Positions 11,152 to 24,091 of a DNA stretch of 64,000 nt are shown here, piece by piece; positions within the stretch are counted from its first letter, which is position 1; each line of letters opens with the position of its first letter. Origin of the DNA: Mugil cephalus (Eukaryota; Chordata; Actinopteri; Mugiliformes; Mugilidae); NCBI RefSeq assembly GCF_022458985.1, contig NC_061785.1:6810204-6874203 (forward strand), written 5' to 3'. Under the pieces are notes generated by a model. The model was not told the origin of the DNA. It ran no database searches and was given only the letters and a program-made list of their open reading frames with translations. A program made the position numbers and the translations under genes.

Positions 11152-12770
11152 TAATCGAACATTTCCTTGTAACTGGTGGAGATAGAGCAGATTATAGTAT
11201 TAATTAAAGGAAAACTGGAGCAAGTGTGGGCAGGTATCGATATTAAAGTCAACTGTCGTCATTTCCTTTTCGTTAGCTGAATCTCTAATTAAAATAAAAT
11301 AAAATATAAAACATTTTGCCAAAAGTAAAAGCAAGTTTATTAGGAAACAACATTTTCCTTCTGTCTTAGGATAATTATAAATATTTCCCCAGTGCAAAAC
11401 AAAAATCTTTATAGAGATGATCAGTGATAAATCTGCTGAAGTTTCCCGAATCCCAGAATCTTTTGGCCAAAATATGTGCCAATCATAAAAAGAGCAGTTT
11501 GTGTTGGCATCTTTTTAAAATGTATTTAACCAGTCTACCTACCCTCTTCCCCGAAAAGCCTGGTCTGCTCTGATTGGTCAGCTCCAGTGGCCTGACACTG
11601 AAGGAGTGACACATGGAGGGGGAGTGGCATGAGAATTAAAGAAATGATTTCATTGGGCGCAAAATACGTACCCACCCCCTAGTCCAGAATGAGTCATTAA
11701 CATTTATGAATAGTTTTCCAGGAATTGACAAACTTTAAAATAAGGAAATACCACTAGTAATATCTGATATTTTTATGATTGTTGTGATAGATGTGAAATA
11801 ATTTATAAATGAATAAAAACACTTAAACATAGAATTACATTTATACGCTGACATGATAGTTGGATTGTGGATTTGTGTTATTTAGTTACTATCAGGTCAA
11901 CCCAACAACTACTATTTAAAAAACACTCCATTAATAACATAATAATAGAAACACAGACTAGATTCAGCTTGTATTTGTACTTTTAATTTATCCCATATAA
12001 AGTCAAATCTCATATTTTACATTAAAAGCATAACCTGGAAAGTACCTATTACTAACTCATAGTCATAACTGTTAAGAAAATATAGATTAAAACAGCAAAT
12101 ATCCAAACACGTGGAACAATTGCTCTCAAAACAGTAAAGTACTTTTACTTTTGTATGACGCCTACCATACCTGTGTATTTTTTTTTTACACATTTTGATA
12201 AAAACAATATTTGTACATTATGTCTTTGCTAAATTGGCTCCAGTAACTGAGCCGAACACTTGTCCCGACACAGTCTGTGGTTTTCTAGTACAATCCTCCT
12301 GGACCTGTTTTTGAATGATTTTCTGTTTCCCTTTTCCTTGCCAGCTTTTTATTTTATTTTATTTCATTTTATTTTATTTTAGCTTATTTTATTTTGTTTC
12401 TGTGGTAAAAGAAAGAAAAATAATAAAGTCACTCATCCCGTCTGCTATTGACATAAGTGTGCTAGTCAAATATATCCTTTCTATTCAATGCCGCAGTTAT
12501 TAACTCCGGGCTCGTTTACACGGGGAGGAGAGGAATGTAAGAACTGTGTGCCAACTACAGACCAGTTTATATTACATCAGATCATCCGATCATCCCGTCT
12601 CAGGTTGAAGAGTGTGTGCTTTGTGAAAGTCTAATAATTAATTCCACAATGTAATTACATATTTTATAGGCAATTACCCTTTTGGCAGAGTATTTAGGTC
12701 AGTTTTTCTGAACTGAAAAATGCTGAACACTCACCGGTTTCAGGCCGGTGGCGACATACACAGATCAGGC
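11152..12770. other. Intergenic spacer, no gene seen
   Basis: AT-rich sequence between scd and sec31b. An (ATTTT)n tract lies at about 12350-12390. Nothing coding or structured is supported. Confidence 0.5.
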
Positions 12771-13100
12771 ATTACATTATGACCACCTTCCTAATATTGT
12801 CTGGGTCTCCCTTGTGCCTCCAAAGAGAATGGACATGGACCTTCTGACGGTGGATGTGGTGTCCTCAGTGGGGGCCTTTGGGTCCTGTGGGTTGAGGGGA
12901 GGGTTCTCTGTCTATCATCCCACAGATGCTCGACTTAACATCCACATGAATGGATGCCAGGTCCAAAAAGTTTCCCAGCAGAACACTGAACTGTCACAAG
13001 ATGGTTCAGTGTGGTCATTTCATTTACTTCTTGATGAGCTTAACTATGGACCTATCTATTTCGCATTATACGCTTTGAATAAACTGGCATTTGTAGGTCG
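12771..13100. mobile_element. Internally deleted Tc1/mariner-like relic
   Basis: It begins with GATCAGGCATTACATTATGA, the terminal sequence of a very common fish Tc1-like element. Family-typical segments follow (agaatggacatggaccttctg, cccacagatgctcga, cagcagaaca). The transposase interior is largely deleted and the frame is broken. A second copy is at 16186-16715. Confidence 0.6.
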
Positions 13101-13544
13101 CACCGCCAACAGGATGGTTTAATTAATAAAGCGTGGGGGAGCAGAAGCCAACTCCTTGAGTCCATAAACGCAGCAGAGTACAGCATGTGCAGCATGACTC
13201 AGGCTACTGTGGTGTGATGTGTGGTGAGGCAGCATTATCACCCCAGACTGTCATGGGCCGAGGTTACTGCAGTTCAAGCAGCACCCCCACTCAAAAAAAT
13301 AAAAAAATAAAAAAAAAATAAAAAAATAAGCATTCACGCCACGCAGCTCGCAGCGTCTGACCCAAATCGACCAATCAGAGGCGAGGTCCTGACTTCTGAT
13401 CCTCCGGAGCCAATGGACGGAGGGCGTGTTGTTAACCACCTGTGTCAGCTTGTTGTAAACTTCATGACATTTCCCAGCTCTGAGTTTCCAGTGATGTGAA
13501 TGAATTATGAAACCTCAGCGAAGTGTGCAATTGCTGCTGCGTTC

Positions 13545-13790
13545 ACATGCTCCGTTTGACGATAGGAAAATGGAGGAGCTCGGTGCATTGATGCGTGCGC
13601 TGCTGTTGCACAAAGCGCTGTGATGAGAGCTCGCGATGGTTTGTTACGTCAGACACAGAGGACTCTACTAGTAAAAAAGGAAAATTTATATGTAAGAAAA
13701 TGAACAATACGACAATGTGAGAATATTTGTTAAAATAAATAAAAAGAATATCTATCAAACCTGTTTCACTATTGGCATGGGGTTATTCTA
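13545..13790. repeat. Dispersed repeat, copy 1
   Basis: About 100 bp at 13548-13645 (cacatgctccg...gataggaaaatgga...gatgagagctc) is closely repeated in direct orientation at 17238-17335. The similarity trails off into A/T-rich sequence. Identity is unknown; it may be part of a hAT-type element. Confidence 0.5.
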
Positions 13791-14005
13791 CGATATTTAC
13801 TCATCATCACAGTAAAATACTCCATCCTTAAGTCAATCTACTATATTAATTCCTCACTGAATCAGTAGAAAATGTTCTGAACACGTGATTATGCATGAAA
13901 AACTAAATATACCGTGATATACTGCGTCACAATTTTGAAAAATACCATACACTTTTTGTATTATGGTTAAACAGCTAAAGCTCCCAGTGATAAGATACCC
14001 TCTGT

Positions 14006-14545
14006 AACCCCTTGATGGCCTACGTCACTGTGACGTCACGATGCTAGCTGGAGGCAAAACAGAGAGAAGCTTGAGGCGAAAATGTCATCTTGCTGTATTT
14101 TTGGGTGCCAAAACCAAAAAATCAAAAAGTTTTATCACACGTAAGCCACTGCCAGTCGTAGATAACTTTGGTTTGGCTTTGGTGATTAAAAGAAAGGATT
14201 GGACTGAGACAAACAACAGGCACACTTCTTATCATCTGAGATTAATATGTAATAATACAGCACCAGTTTTAGCCTGGATAACATTATGTGTTAGACTAAA
14301 TTTCATGACTGAAATTATGTTAAGGCTTATTTTTGGCTTGTTACATGTTAATGCTAATTGCTAGGTAACGCTAGCAGCGTTTCAGGGGTGTCCAAGCTGA
14401 AGTTGCATTTACCCTCCACACTTACTTCTTATACTATCTTTGTAGGAGAGGCTTCACTTGATGAAGACAGACCAGACTTCGTCCCCTCTGTGTCCTCCTT
14501 TAGTGAAATCGTCCATCCAGTGAGAATATAGGGGTCAGTGAAGAG
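14006..14545 (+). mobile_element. THAP-domain (P-element-like) transposon relic, copy A
   Basis: An ATG at 14082 opens MSSCCIFGCQNQK, the start of a C2CH THAP zinc finger (C-x4-C), and then hits a stop. Further on, the conserved THAP tryptophan region reads IKRKDWTET (about 14188-14214). A DRPDFVPS motif follows a splice-like gap (about 14468-14495), as in P-like transposases. The copy is broken by stops. A related copy lies at 40898-41370. The 5' part contains TGACGTCA at 14031-14038. Confidence 0.6.
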
Positions 14546-14784
14546 TCAACTTTTTTAAAATAACCACCACGGTCACAGAGAGTGAGTGTATTAGTATATT
14601 CTCTAAAATATGCATTTGAAATATGCTAACCGCTGTTTACAGGGTTTAGTGTTTGAGATGTGTTGCATCCAGTTAAGCCCCGCCCCTCAAATAACTCGCA
14701 TTGTTTACAAACCCTGAAGGGGTCTATTAGAATCCTTTACTGAAATACCAACAAACAATTAAAGGAGTCAGCTGACACTTTAGA

Positions 14785-15914
14785 AGACTTTAAAGTGAAA
14801 CTTTATTTGAAAAAGATATCGAAATGAGTAAAGTAAGTAAGCAACATGGATTGTATAAATATCTGTGCAACCAAAATGGGCACACTGAGGCACTTTACTG
14901 CCTTCTGCTGCCACAACACACCAAACGATCCAGCTTTATGTTCAGCTACAAAACTCTTTGATTTCTTTTCTTTTTTTTTTTTTTGCTCCTTGTATACATC
15001 AGTTCATTTAAGTTGTTCTATTGTACGATCTAATCTAAAACAGCTATGATTTAGAAACTAATTTGAGGTTACAAAAAGGATAAGATGAGTAGAAAGAGGG
15101 GTCCTTTCTTTTTAAACATAAAAGGATGCAGCAGGGTTGTTAATTTCATTTGCAGTTCAACATAAATTAATGTAATTATTGAGTTACAGGCGGCTGGTTA
15201 ACGCGGGGAAAACATGCACGCGGAGGTAAAGAAGTAAAGTCTGGATCCAAATGAAAACAAAAGCTAGAGTCATTCACGTATATGTGCCAATAGAGCCACA
15301 CACAATCAGAGAAAAAACAGCAACTCGACAATCCCCGAATGACATTCTTCTGCAGCGCTTTGGCCCAAAAAGGAAAATAAAAAAAACCCTCATGGCACTA
15401 TTTTCTGGATGCAGTCTATTACAGCAGGTGAAGGGTGTTTTTTAAAACAATGCTTGTTGTTGAATCTTACAGTGTTAGCTTCTCCACTCATACAGAGTAC
15501 ATTATTGAGGGAGGACAGGAAGTGCAAACCAGATATTGTTTTTACTTAAATATACACCGATATACGGTGTACGACCGCCGCCTTGATTCAGTTTTCTTCT
15601 ATATTACATCAACAGTTTAATTTACACCAAGTCACAACTTTCAGAATACATTCATCGCTTTTTTTTTTGTTTGTTTGTTTTTTTTTTTTTGCACAGCAAC
15701 ATTGACACATCTCAAAAAAAAAAAAAAAAATCCTACCTCGCTGCCCAAAAAACTTCTCCTCCCCCCCCGCACGATCTGTAATATAGTCTGCCGTTATGCT
15801 CATTATCAACGCACGGGTCCAGAAGAAATAAATACATATATAACAATATGATAACACTGAAGTCTGGTTGGTGGTGTCCTCAAGGGGGGCGCAGGGGGGT
15901 GGTGGTGGAGGGTT
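14785..15914 (-). other. sec31b: sec31b 3'UTR with poly(A) signal
   Basis: Downstream of the sec31b stop on the minus strand about 1.1 kb runs to a canonical AATAAA at 14807-14802. It contains A and T homopolymers (about 14965-14983, 15660-15690, 15714-15730). The span is inferred from the poly(A) signal. Confidence 0.55.
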
Positions 15915-18900
15915 TTAGACGCCAAGCTTGTTTGCAATGGTGATGACCACTTTGAGGATGGGCATGAAGGCGGAGATCTCGCTGAAGTTGCTGCTGCTGA
16001 CGACCTGAGTGTGGACCTCCAGGCCTCGCTGGTAGTTCTGGCTCGCCACGCAGCGGCTGATCTCGTGGAGCCCGTTCAGGATGTTGTGGGAGAGCTGAGA
16101 GAAGAGCGAGACGGCAGATATGTCACCTGACGTTTAATTACTGCGGCATGTGTATTTTCTGTCAACTGATATAAAGAAAGACGTACAAATCTGGCGTAAC
16201 ATTATGACATATCTTAAATTTTGCGTATGCTTTCTTTGTGCCGCCAAAATAGCTGTGACTCATCAGAGAATGGACATGGACCTTCTGAGGGTGTCCTGTG
16301 GTGTCTGGTAACAGGACGTTGTTAATGGAATGCCGCATCAACCCACTAATTTATGCGATGGTGTTGATGTAGCTGCCCGTGTCACCGGACGGCCCGTCAG
16401 ACTGTGTCATTGTAGAAGCTCCAGGGCTGCGAGCAGCTCGAAAAACTAGAGCAAAGTTTTGGTCTACTCCCGTAAAAGACCAATCAAGACCAAATCAACC
16501 GATTTTTTGTCCATTTTCTCAGTCAAACAAATCAAATGTGTTGTTACACGATCGTTGATGGAAGCACATAAGTGAATTAGTCCTATGTTATGTTCGGGAA
16601 ATCGTATTCTGCTGGGGATTGGTGCTGCCGTCAAGGAGTGTCATTAATGTGGAGTGTTCCCAACAGAACATTAGATGGTCGATATTATTCACTTCTCCTG
16701 TCAGTGGTTTCCTATGTATATTTTTATGGCAGCATCTGAAAGCACAGGCGTACATAATTAACTGCACTAATACTTAACTACGGGGTCTGGATGGTTCGCT
16801 CTTGAAGTGATGCCATAAAGCTGCAACGTGTCAGTTATTCTCCATCTTTCTATCCTGAACGTGGATCTGGTGATATGTCATTATGAGGCATGTTTCAACC
16901 AGTTTCAATGAAGTTCCTCTACACTGTGTTTGATCGTCGTACAGCCATTTGGGGAAATTTTGTCACAAATAAATTCAACTCTTCGCCAAATCCAGATAAT
17001 TACTTGTCCGTCCAGCTCCTGATAAAGAACTGATTGGCCTGGCACATGTTCGCCAGAGCATTTTATCTGATCAGTTACCAACAGAAATAACCCAGAACAA
17101 TATGCTTTGTAAGTATTGTAATCTTTTCTGTACAATGTGTTCTTGGCCGTGACACAGCTTTTCAAGTTGCAACAAGTTACATTAGATTCCTATGTTCATT
17201 TTACAGTGAAGCCTAAAGGTTGTTTTTTTTTAATCACATGCTCCGGTTGGAGATAGGAAAATGGAGAAGCTCCATGGATGGATGGATGTGCGAGCTGCTG
17301 TTGCGCGAAGTGCTATGATGAGAGCTCATGATGGTAATGGTAATAACAGTAGGACAATGTGATGCATTTTGTTAAATATAAAGAAGAAAATCCACTAAAA
17401 ATAAAGGTTTTCCTTATTATATCTCTTTCAGAGTGTGATAACGTATAATATCTTACTGTATTGGATCATAAATGTTGTCAGTTCATGTTTTTTTAACATA
17501 TTGTCATATGCTTTTGAATGGTTTAACCCATAGATCTTCAACAGGGCAGGTACTGCAGGGGGTCGCAAAATCTTTGGTTGACATTTTATATACACGCACA
17601 AATTTAAAATTCGTTAAATACAAATTAACATGAATCTGACATATTTTCGTAAAGGGATAAATGGAGGCAGAAAATGTTGTCTGTATGTTTATCTTAATGC
17701 AAAATGATAATAATAATGTATATTTATAAGGCTGAGTTTAATATTGAACACATATCAGTTTGAGGGTCCTTGGCCTGAAAAATTGCTCATGATATGTTGT
17801 GTATGGATATTTCAAATGTTCAGTTGCAGGTCACGTGTTCAAAACCAAATATGATCCTTATTTTCTTTATATTAAACATCAAAAACTAAGTGTAAATGCC
17901 TGGAAACTGTAAGCACTTTAAAATCATTACTGACTCAGCTGTAAATGACCATGTTTAACTTAAAAGCACTTTGGTGGAACACCAGCTGTGCTTCATAAAA
18001 AGGGCCCAAAAAAAAACTTTAAATTGACATTGAAAACAGACACAGACACACGAATGTCTGCTTTATGTCTAAAAAAAACATCACGCAAAAACTAAAATTA
18101 AACTATGGCACCGGTTTCTGTGGCGTGTCCTCTTTTATGGGGTCAACTGATGTTTTAATCCCACACTGACACCTATCTGTCTGTCCTGAACATAGCTGCT
18201 GAGTGTGATGTGAAACCAAATAGACGGTTGCACACATGAATGAAATTTCATAAATGGCTCATTTACTCATTTGTTCATCTCCAAATAAAGACCGATTGTC
18301 CTGGTACATGTTTGCCATGTTTGTCATGTTTATCTGATCAGTTACCAACAGAAATAACTCCACAAACAATATGCTTCGTAAGTTGTGTAGAATGTGTTTT
18401 TGGCTGACACAGCTTTTCAAGTTACGACAAGTTACGTTCGATCCCTATGTTCATCTTACAGTGTAGCCTAGATTTTTTTTTTTTTTTTTTAACGACACAG
18501 ACTCAAGATATTTGTCCGTTGGTACATGACGTTGTGCCAGTTTCTACTTCAGATATATATAAGGACGTATTCTAACTGACAAATTGCTGTGGAAACAGTG
18601 AAATGTGTGATTTAGTGAATTCATAAAGCATTTCCTAAGGCAGAAGGACACCTGGAGAACAACCTGCACTTTATCTTTTGTATTTCTATTTATGCATCCC
18701 AACCCTATTTATGTATTGTTTCGTAATCTGTTTTTGTAAACTGTGCTGTTGCACAACCTGATCTCTTGAAGTAGGCTTGCACCGTGCATTGAATTGTTGT
18801 TTGTTTTTTTGTGTATTTGTGCCTTTTTGTGTGGTCTTGTATGGTGTAGATGAGGGTGGAAAAGTAGAGTGTTTTACAATACTGTATGTTTCTACAGGTT

Positions 18901-21900
18901 GTGCAATCTTTTCACTGACTTTCTGTCTTTTAATAAATATGTTTTTAATATACTGATTTACTAAGTGTTCTACTTTTGATGTATGTAGCCTACAATGTAT
19001 CCCATTTAAACTGAAATGGCTGGATGTAAGTCATTTTTCTCTTCAATTTTTCTTCTTTTTTTCCTGTTTGTGTAAATATATTACGTAAGCTTTGTGTTTT
19101 ATAAACGTAAACTGATGAAACTGTATGTTTTGACATGTAATGTGGTGTAATGTATTGTAGCTGATAGTAAGACTAGCTAATTACCATAGCATTCAGCTAA
19201 GTGGGATCCTTAAAATAAATGAATGAATAAAAAAAAAAAAAATTACACAATGATTTTTCCCTCCAAAACTTTTGTTCTCGGTTTTGTCAGGTAGATAGTT
19301 TAGTTTTGAGCTTTCCAGATTTTGATCTGTGAGATGGACCGTGACAAGTCTCAGTAAATTAAACCTGTTAGGGTACTTATTTTTACTTGTATGAACTCAT
19401 CCTTTTAACTGTAGACACTAACGATTTTATTTGCAGTCTCCCTTCATCTATTTTTTTTATTTTTTATTTTTTTTCCTTGTCTTACCGACTGCTCCCTCAG
19501 TTTGTCGTACAGGTGTCCCAAACGTTTGGCTGCGTCATCTAGTTTCCTCTTTGTTTGCTGAAAAAGAAACAATTTGTCTTTACACTTTTATGCTGAATTT
19601 GCAAATTCGGTAAGAAGTGGGTGCTCCTGCAGGCTGAGAGACTTACTGGGTCTCCTGCAGCGAGCTGGCAGCGCTGCACCAGGCTGTCAAAGGTGGATTT
19701 CAGGACCATGTGCTCCGCTGGGATTTCCTTCTGCTCCACCCTCTCCGCCGGCAGCTGCTGGAGGAGCTGAGCGACGCGAGTGTAAGGTGTTATTTACCGT
19801 GTGCGTTACTGTTGAGGTTTCAGACAGGAGTTGTTAAGACACCGACCTGTACGCTGGGCTCCTGGGGCGCTCCGGGGGGGACTTGGGCGTGGTCGTGGGG
19901 CTGAGGGGCCTCCACTGGGAATCCCATGACGGGGGCTGTGATGGGGGCTGGAGGAGTGTAGTTATCAGGGACCTGCGAACACAATAACAGCAATAATATA
20001 TATTTACATAGGTTGTAAAAAGACTCTTATTAAGAATGAATAAACTGTAAGTGGAGTTTAAGGTGAGACACTACAGGTGAATAGGGTAACATTTTTAAGT
20101 AACAGATATCACCATGAAACTTCTTCAGTTGATTACTTACATGAATACAATCATTTTTTGTATTACAAGTTTTCTGTGAATTTATAGTTTAATATGCAAA
20201 AGAGGAGTTATCTACTTAAATATGCACTAATTTGCATTTGCAGAACAGAAATCTGAATAAAGGATAAAGTGAGGTTCAATATTCTTGTTTCATTTTGTTA
20301 ACATGTTAGATTTCCAGGTATTTACAGTGGGAATTTTTTAATCACTCCATACATCACAAAATATTGTCAACAGTACAAAAAAATCAATTTTCACCATGTT
20401 TTTAGCAGTAAAATGTTACATAAATCAGGCTCTGAATGATATATGAAAAATTCCCTTTGTAAATACCTGAAGAATGTAGGTAGGAATAAATGTGTAAAGT
20501 TTGGTGTGTGTAGGTGCTACTGAAGTGGAGATTTTCTGACTCAGAGTAGCAGAAAAACTCATTTTGACAAAACGGCCTTAAAAGTTTTACATTGTAAAAT
20601 CATGAATATTTTAATTGGAAACCTCTAGACACCAAAACCACATCCTTCAAAACATAACATATAATCTAAGCAACATATATAATATCAATAATATGATGAC
20701 AATATTGTCTCCACCTTCGTCTCCTTTTACAAAAGACAATTTAGGGCCAGATGAACTCAGATGAGTGTTAACCCCTCTCCTCTCCTTCATGTGTCTTTTC
20801 TTGCTAATTTTCACGAGCCGCTTTTGAACCAATCACGTTGTCAGAAATCAACACCAGCCAATAAGAGATCGAATTTAGCTTCAGATCGGTTGCCAATAGA
20901 AAAGATACGACCATATTTGAACCTGACAGACTTTTGCAGGAGAAAAAGAGCTTCTCAACGGTACCTCATATGTCGGCTTAGAAAGCTGACTTTTAGTGAA
21001 ATGAACACCTAAATGTGCATTTTGAATGAATGAATTTCTTTGAGTTTTTCCAATATATACACTACTAGTGGTGTAAATATCTAAAATTGAATAATGGATT
21101 CCTATAATAAAAGCTTTAATTTGACTATAATAGACGCAGCGTGTACCTTCTTCTTCCTGGGTCCACCTCGTACTGCTGGGGGATCGTTCCATCCTTCCTG
21201 AGGTCCTAAACAAGAAGATGTCAACACAGGGAAGTGAGAATTACAAGAAACTAGCAGCCTTTTTTTTTTCATTTTTAGATGCACACAAGCTGCCAAAGAA
21301 AGATTGCCTGTACAAAAGACAATCAACTTTGAGGTTAGTGATGCACGCTGTTAAGTGAAAACCATCGAGACTGTAGCAGTTAATGCACGAACAAAACAGC
21401 CAACGTGGCAAAAAGATTCAGGAAGCACTCGAAAGCAATAACATAATATATCTTCTGAGCTCAAACAGCTGCAAGTATTTAAAAAAAAAAAAAAAGATCG
21501 CATTATTTATATTTATTATGCCATTAAGAGCCTGAGAGTGGAAAAAAATAAAAATAAACAAGCTCTTACGTCTAAATTTCACTCAACAACCACCAAGAAA
21601 CACAGAAATCCTGCAGCCCTGCTGTGAAAAATCTAATTCAGAGCATTATTTTGAGGATATTCTGTATTTTTTGTCATATACAGTACTCCACATCCAGCCC
21701 TAACCCTGTCACCTTCATTTTCACATAGGGAATTCAGCCAGGGAAAGTATCCTGCAGGTCAAAGAAACAAGAAGGAGCGACAGGAGAATAAGACTCTAAA
21801 ATGCTAAAAATGTGAAATCGATAATCAGTTCCTGAGTTTGGATGTATAAATGGTTATTACGAACTATAATGGAGAAGTAGAACCGGTATTTACCTGTAGG

Positions 21901-24057
21901 AGGAGGAGCAACGACAGGGGCCTGGAAGGGTTTTACAGCAGGAGCCCCAGGGCCTCCCGGTGGATACCCAGACCCTATAGGAGCATAGGGACCTGCTGGC
22001 ATGGGTGGTGCAGGCCCCTGATTGTGGGGACCCCCCGGGTACATGGGTACCGGGCCTCCAGGTTGGGAGCTGGGTGGCATGAACCCTGAGGGCAAAGAGG
22101 TAGATGGCATGAAGGTCGTCGGTGGCACGCCGGGGCTGGGCATGGGGGGCAGCCCCACAGGGCTCGATGACGAAGGCGGCAGCTGAGGTCCTGATAAGTT
22201 GGCGGCCGGCATGGAAGGACCCGGAGGAGGGAAGGATAAGGGTCCGGCACTGGACATAGGCTGCGGCTGGAATGGCTGGTGAGGAAGAAAACCTGAAGAA
22301 GAGATGCAAATAAATAAATACGTCAAATAATATCAACGATTGGTGAAATGAGGTGCACGGTGCGAGCGGTCAAACCTGGAGCCGGAGCGGGATGTTGGGG
22401 GTAAGAAGGTCTCACGGCGGGGCGGGTTGAACTCGGCGGCAGGACATGAGAAGAAGGCGGGAGACCGGGTCCGGGGTTGGTTGGAGCAGCTTGAGGGGTA
22501 AAAACTGACGGCATGGGAGGCTGCTGTTGTGGAGCCACCTGGGGAGGAGTGGAGGGCTGGTACTGAGTCTAAGGTTGGGGAAAAGGAACAAAATTCGTAA
22601 CTGCATCTACGAGATACCTTTTGTTAATAATTAACTGTCCTGCGAATAAATTCATACCATGGTTTGTGCTTTTAGAGTCTGAGCAGAAGGAGCAGGCTTC
22701 GCCGTGGACGCGCCGACTCTGCTGAAGGAGTTTGGAGGCTGCCGTCCACCAGCTGCCTCTCCCTGAGCATGAAACAGCCTGTCCTTCAGCATCATGATGC
22801 CACGCTGTAGAGAAAGAAAGATAGATAAATAAATAAATACAACACCCACATGTGCCTTTTCACAAACTAAAAATATAATTTGGGGAAATGTAGGTCACAG
22901 CTACGCCTCTTACTTGGTCTGAGTTCTCCGGCAGGTAGGTCATGGCCGTAGCCAAGCTGCCCTCTGCAGCCAGGATGCCCGCGTAGCAGGTCAGCTTCTC
23001 GGCCAGGATGGGGCTCTGGACGGCCACCTCGCTGTTGCGGAGGCGCTCGATCGACTTTCGGAGCATCATTACTTTCTCAACCAGATCCTGAAAAGCAGAG
23101 ACACACCTGTTCTTTTTACATTTTTCCTCCCCCTTCAGATTCGATCACGTTAAAGACGCCGAATTATCGAGATTGTACCTCTAGGCCGAGAGGGGACGTG
23201 CAGTCTCTGTGCATGGCCCAGCACTCCACCAGCTTTTCAATGTTCCCAGAGCAGATGTAACACAGGCAGGCCTGCAGGCAGCGCTTCTCCGTACCCTCAT
23301 GCTCCAACCGGCCTCCCAGGGTATCTATTAAGGGGACAAATTATAGAAACAAACCTGTGCAACTCTTCTGGAGGGAAGCATCACTGCTGTGTCACTACAC
23401 TTACCGCACAGATGAGCAAAATCCTCTGGGTGAGCATACGTCAGCAGGGCAGCGAGAGCCTCCTTCCAGTTGTCCAGCTCGCAGCTCTGCACTATGTCTC
23501 TCCAGTTCTGCGTCACCACTGATGATATAAGCTGCAGATGGGGACAAATACATAAAATTAACATATATTTCCTCTTTTGGCTGAATCACCAAAACCACAA
23601 CGGATGATACTCTCACCATAGAAATGCTGTTTTTATGCTTGCTTAGGTATTTTTGCTGAGTTTTCTTGAGCAGCTCCTCTCCTCCGCTGATAGCCAGCAG
23701 GATGGCTTCGGCGTAGCGGCCGTCGTTCAGACACAGATCCACGGCTCCGTCGAAGTTCCCAACCAGCAGCGCCTGGCTTATCAAACCATCGGTATCTGCA
23801 AATGAAACATACTTGAGCTTGACCTGATATATTTAATTAGTGCATGATAAAGCGTTTTTCAAGATGAGGGCTTTTACCACATGATACAGGAATCTGGAAG
23901 TTGGAGTTTTCCTTTGGGGTCTGACTGAAGAAGTCTGCCGGTGAAACAGAACCTGAGGTTCTAGCATCAGCTGCAGCCGCTGCTTCATCCGACCTCTGAA
24001 AATACACAAAGAAAGTTTTACAGTTAATAAGAACTACAGCGTCTGATTATCAACACT

Positions 24058-24091
<34 letters not shown>

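Larger units (their letters stand above)
16095..19485 (-). other. sec31b: sec31b last intron, repeat-filled
   Basis: This 3.4-kb intron, by far the longest of the gene, holds a Tc1-like relic, two pairs of direct duplicates and a hAT-derived fragment. No exon is needed here, since the flanking exons join in phase. Confidence 0.8.

Noticed and set aside
12748-13122. 124-codon frame at the Tc1-like relic
   Set aside because: It lies across deleted transposon sequence and in the wrong frame for the transposase.
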